64,000 bases of DNA from Kitasatospora sp. A2-31 (GTDB lineage Bacteria > Actinomycetota > Actinomycetes > Streptomycetales > Streptomycetaceae), in contig NZ_JAKNTA010000001.1 in assembly GCF_022288725.1 (NCBI RefSeq), forward strand, positions 62,001 to 126,000, in the 5' to 3' direction. A program made the translations under genes and the position numbers. Below, piece after piece: positions 61,235 to 64,000 of this stretch. Below the pieces are notes generated by a model that was not told where the DNA came from, searched no databases, and was given only the letters and a program-made list of their open reading frames with translations. Position 1 is the stretch's first letter. Each line of letters opens with the position of its first letter.

Positions 61235-62281
61235 TCAGGCGAGCCCGGCGCGCTCCAGGGCCTCGACGCCGGTGCGCAGCGCGAGCACCCGCTCCTCCAG
61301 CGTGAAGCCGGCCGGCGCCAGGGTGAGCGTGGTGACGCCCGCGTCGGCGTAGGCCTGCATCCGGTCGGCGATCCGCGCGGTGTCGCCGAGCAGCGAGGTG
61401 GCGTCGATCAGGTCGTGCGGAACGGCGGCCGCGGCACCCGCGTAGTCCTTGGCCAGGTACTTCTCCTGGATCTCGTCCGCCGCCTGCTCGTAGCCCATCC
61501 GCCGGGCGAGCTGGTTGTAGAAGTTCTTCTCCCGGCTGCCCATGCCCCCGATGTAGAGCGCCGCGTAGGAGCGCAGCGCGTCGGCGCCGGCCTTGGTGTC
61601 CTCGCCGACGGCGATGTTCACGGTCGGGCAGAGGTCGAAGCCGTCCAGGCCCTGCCCGGCCTTCGCCCGGCCGGCCTTCAGCGGGTCGAGCGAGAGCGCG
61701 GCGTGCTCGGGCGAGAAGAAGATGCCCAGCCAGCCGTCGGCGATCTCGCCGGTCTGCTCCAGGTTCTTCGGGCCGATCGCCGCGATGTACAGCGGGATGT
61801 GCTCGCGCACCGGGTGGACGGTCAGCTTGATCGGCTTGCCCGGACCTCCCGGCAGCGGCAGGGTCCAGTGCTCCCCCTCGTGGACCAGCCGCTCGCGCGA
61901 CATCGCCTTGCGGATGATCTCCACGTACTCGCGGGTGCGGGCCAGCGGCTTGTCGAACTTCACCCCGTACCAGCCCTCGGAGACCTGCGGGCCGGAGACG
62001 CCGAGGCCGAGCCGGAACCGACCGCCGGAGAGGGTGTCCAGGGTGGCGGCGGTCATCGCGGTCATGGCCGGCGTCCGGGCCGGGATCTGGAAGATCGCGG
62101 AGCCGACGTCGATCCGCTCCGTCCGGGCGGCGACGAAGGAGAGCACGGTGGCGGCGTCCGAGCCGTAGGCCTCGGCGGCCCAGCAGACCGAGTAGCCGAG
62201 CCGGTCGGCCTCCTGCGCGACGGCGACGTTGTCGGCGTCCATGCCGAGTCCCCAGTAGCCGAGGTTGATACCGAGTCGCAT
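61235..62281 (-). CDS. LLM-class F420-dependent oxidoreductase
   Basis: This 348-residue luciferase-like TIM-barrel enzyme begins MRLGINLGYWGLGMDADNVA, with VCWAAEAYGSDAATVLSF and the conserved RTPAMTAMTAATLDTLSGGRF and LGLGVSGPQVSEGWYGVKFD segments, and HIPLYIAAIGPKNLEQTGE. These features fit the F420-dependent N5,N10-methylenetetrahydromethanopterin reductase-like subgroup common in actinomycetes rather than FMN monooxygenases, though FMN use cannot be excluded. The substrate is unknown. Divergent from an aldo/keto reductase. Confidence 0.88.
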   Translation of the reverse strand: MRLGINLGYWGLGMDADNVAVAQEADRLGYSVCWAAEAYGSDAATVLSFVAARTERIDVGSAIFQIPARTPAMTAMTAATLDTLSGGRFRLGLGVSGPQVSEGWYGVKFDKPLARTREYVEIIRKAMSRERLVHEGEHWTLPLPGGPGKPIKLTVHPVREHIPLYIAAIGPKNLEQTGEIADGWLGIFFSPEHAALSLDPLKAGRAKAGQGLDGFDLCPTVNIAVGEDTKAGADALRSYAALYIGGMGSREKNFYNQLARRMGYEQAADEIQEKYLAKDYAGAAAAVPHDLIDATSLLGDTARIADRMQAYADAGVTTLTLAPAGFTLEERVLALRTGVEALERAGLA

Positions 62282-62516
62282 CTGCCATGCCTTCCAGTCG
62301 GGTTGCTCGCGAGGGTAGCCGTGCTCGCGGCGGTCACGCTACTGGCCGGTAGGTGTGGCCCGGCGCGCAGTGATCGTCCTGCGGGTCTGCACACCAGCCC
62401 GGGCCCCGGCCGCTACGCTCAGCCGACGTGGGGACGCCTGTCCCCACCTGCGCGTTCGCCGGGCGGGCCGGTCCCCCCGACGGCCCGCCGTCCCGGCCAG
62501 CGAAGGGACCCGTCCG

Positions 62517-63497
62517 ATGGAAAAGCGTCACCTCGGCCGTACCGGGCTGCAGGTCTCCCGGCTCGGCCTCGGCACCATGACCTGGGGCCGGGACACCGAC
62601 GAGCACGAGGCCGCGGAGCAGCTCAAGGAGTTCGTCGACGCCGGCGGCAACCTGGTCGACACCGCCGACGTGTACGCGGACGGCGGCGCCGAGTACCTGC
62701 TCTCCCGGCTCACCGACAGCCTGATCCCCCGCTCCGAGCTGGTGATCGCCACCAAGGCGGGCAGCGTCCCGGAGTCCGGCCGCCGCTTCGACGGCTCGCG
62801 CGGCCACCTGCTCGCGGCGCTGGACGCCTCGCTGCGCCGGCTCGGCACCGACTACGTCGACCTCTGGCAGGTGCACGCCTTCGACCCGGCGACCCCGGCC
62901 GAGGAGACCCTCAGCGCCCTGGACATCGCCGTCGCCTCCGGGCGCGCCCGGTACGTCGGGGTCTGCGACTACAGCGGCTGGCAGCTCGCCCAGGCCGCCA
63001 CCTGGCAGCGCGCCCACCACGGGCGGGTGCCGCTGGCCGGCGCGCAGCTGGAGTACTCGCTGCTCCAGCGCGGCATCGAACGGGAGGCCCTGCCGGCCGC
63101 CCGGGACGCCGGGGTGGGTCTGCTCGCCTCGTCGCCGCTCGGGCGCGGCGTGCTCACCGGGAAGTACCGGCACGGCGTCCCGCAGGACTCGCGCGGCGCC
63201 TCGCCGTACCTCTCCGGCTTCGTCCAGCCGTACCTCGGGGAGCGCTCGCGCCGGATCGTGGACGCGGTCGCCACCGCCGCCGACGGCCTGGCCAGCAGCC
63301 CGCTCGCCGTGGCACTCGCCTGGGTGCGGGACCGGCCCGGGGTCGCCTCGGCGCTGGTCGGGGCGCGGACGGTCGGGCAGCTGCAGGCGGCGCTGTCAGT
63401 GGAGGCGCTTACCCTTCCGGGTGAGATCCGCGGTGCGCTCGACGACATCTCGGCGCCGGTCCACCGCTACCCGGACGAGGGGTGGAGCGAGCTGTAG
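62517..63497 (+). CDS. Aldo/keto reductase
   Basis: Predicted 326-residue NADPH-dependent carbonyl reductase starting at ATG 62517, preceded by AAGGGA. It begins MEKRHLGRTGLQVSRLGLGT. The catalytic tetrad is present: Asp and Tyr in DTADVYADGG, Lys in IATKAG, and His in WQVHAFD. The C-terminal cofactor region VASALVGARTVGQL binds the NADPH phosphate. It belongs to the AKR11/12/YajO-like bacterial group. The physiological substrate is unknown. Divergent from the LLM oxidoreductase with a 235-bp gap. Confidence 0.92.
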   Translation: MEKRHLGRTGLQVSRLGLGTMTWGRDTDEHEAAEQLKEFVDAGGNLVDTADVYADGGAEYLLSRLTDSLIPRSELVIATKAGSVPESGRRFDGSRGHLLAALDASLRRLGTDYVDLWQVHAFDPATPAEETLSALDIAVASGRARYVGVCDYSGWQLAQAATWQRAHHGRVPLAGAQLEYSLLQRGIEREALPAARDAGVGLLASSPLGRGVLTGKYRHGVPQDSRGASPYLSGFVQPYLGERSRRIVDAVATAADGLASSPLAVALAWVRDRPGVASALVGARTVGQLQAALSVEALTLPGEIRGALDDISAPVHRYPDEGWSEL

Positions 63498-63540
63498 GCG
63501 CGCGCCGGCCCGTGGTGCGGGTGCCCGATCTGCCCCTGAA

Positions 63541-63567
63541 CGACCCGACCGACCCGACCGACCCGAC
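63541..63567. repeat. 9-bp tandem repeat (CGACCCGAC)3
   Basis: Three exact copies followed by related CCGACC/GACCGACC runs up to about 63690, in the 283-bp gap after the aldo/keto reductase. No other feature is seen in that gap. Confidence 0.85.
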
Positions 63568-63780
63568 CCGACCACTACCGACCCGGGCAGAACGACCGGA
63601 CACGACGTGACCTGACCCGCCCGGCCGACCAGCCCGACCGACCGACCGGTGCCGCCGCCCGCAGCGGCCGGACCGACCCGACCATGCCGACGGCACCCCG
63701 GCGCGCCGGCAGCCCACGGCTGCCCCGCGACCGGCGCCGGCCGGCGCCCAGCAGTGGAGTGACCTTTCTTGGAGCGAACG

Positions 63781-64000
63781 ATGAGTGCCACGGAGAACAG
63801 CGCTTCGGAGGAGAACTCGACTGCCCCCGACGCGGCCGGGGCCCCCGGCGGCGGATCCGGCGGCGCTCTCTCCGGCGCCGAGAAGGCCGCCGCGGTGGCC
63901 GCCCTGGCCGAGCGGATCCGGACCATCGGACAGCAGGACGGCGACCGGGCACCGCGGAAGCCGCAGTCCCCGCGGCCGAGCCCCGAGGGTGACCGCGCGG
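63781..64000 (+). CDS. Hypothetical protein, N-terminal part (3' truncated by window)
   Basis: ATG 63781 is preceded by GGAG with 6-bp spacing, and the frame stays open to the window end (73 codons). The visible part is a Ser/Glu-rich, Gly-rich disordered N-terminus (MSATENSASEENSTAPDAAG), then a predicted amphipathic helix (LSGAEKAAAVAALAERIRTI) and a basic Pro/Arg stretch. No domain can be recognised in this portion. Confidence that it is a real start is good; function unknown. Confidence 0.65.
   Translation, partial: MSATENSASEENSTAPDAAGAPGGGSGGALSGAEKAAAVAALAERIRTIGQQDGDRAPRKPQSPRPSPEGDRA

Overview
The window looks like chromosomal DNA of a Streptomycetaceae actinomycete (Streptomyces or Kitasatospora). 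GC content is very high with strong third-position GC bias, which produces long mirror open frames. The gene set includes a complete Pup-proteasome locus, mycothiol ligase mshC, pafBC-tatAC, an F420-type oxidoreductase and many GTG starts. No tRNA, rRNA, CRISPR array or intact insertion sequence was seen.

Layout. 1-1.1 kb: 3' end of a secreted M6 (immune inhibitor A-like) peptidase and a strong terminator. 1.1-1.5 kb: a small secreted gene that appears frameshifted. 1.9-7.6 kb: a five-gene dipeptide/oligopeptide ABC importer operon (minus strand; lipoprotein, two permeases, two ATPases). 7.9-11.8 kb: a NarL-type two-component pair divergent from an FtsX-like permease/ATPase pair. 11.9-12.4 kb: Uma2 nuclease-fold protein. 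12.6-24.2 kb: a hydroxyproline/proline catabolic region. It holds a GntR regulator, a three-subunit FAD/2Fe-2S D-hydroxyproline dehydrogenase-like set, a DapA-family deaminase, an aldehyde dehydrogenase, two proline racemase-family proteins and an ornithine cyclodeaminase-family reductase, interrupted by a divergent imine reductase/TetR pair. A shared 12-bp motif lies at the GntR gene and at both catabolic promoters.

24.3-41.4 kb is the proteasome and protein-quality region, almost all on the minus strand: tatC, tatA, a small membrane protein, a zinc-ribbon protein, pafC, pafB, three FKBP prolyl isomerases (cytosolic, membrane-anchored tandem, lipoprotein tandem), pafA, prcA, prcB, pup, dop and mpa/arc. 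A divergent ferredoxin, a secreted protein of unknown function and trmI follow. Pup is encoded with a C-terminal Glu. PafB/PafC are the DNA-damage regulators linked to this locus in other actinobacteria.

41.5-53.9 kb: CBS-containing site-2 protease, RecB-like nuclease plus orphan NarL regulator, an orphan peptide-binding lipoprotein, a HAD phosphatase, B12-dependent methionine synthase, a GH18-like protein, a SRPBCC protein and a PAC2-family protein. 54.1-60 kb: mshC, then a secreted intradiol dioxygenase fused to a chitin-binding-type module with an AraC regulator, then a conserved operon of unknown function (histidine phosphatase, DUF3090, atypical kinase-like SCO1664 family). 60.1-64 kb: CorA-type transporter, LLM oxidoreductase, aldo/keto reductase, and the start of a protein cut by the window end.

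Many transcription units end in long perfect GC-rich inverted repeats, which mark their boundaries. Functions come from motif and family recognition by eye; no database search was run.
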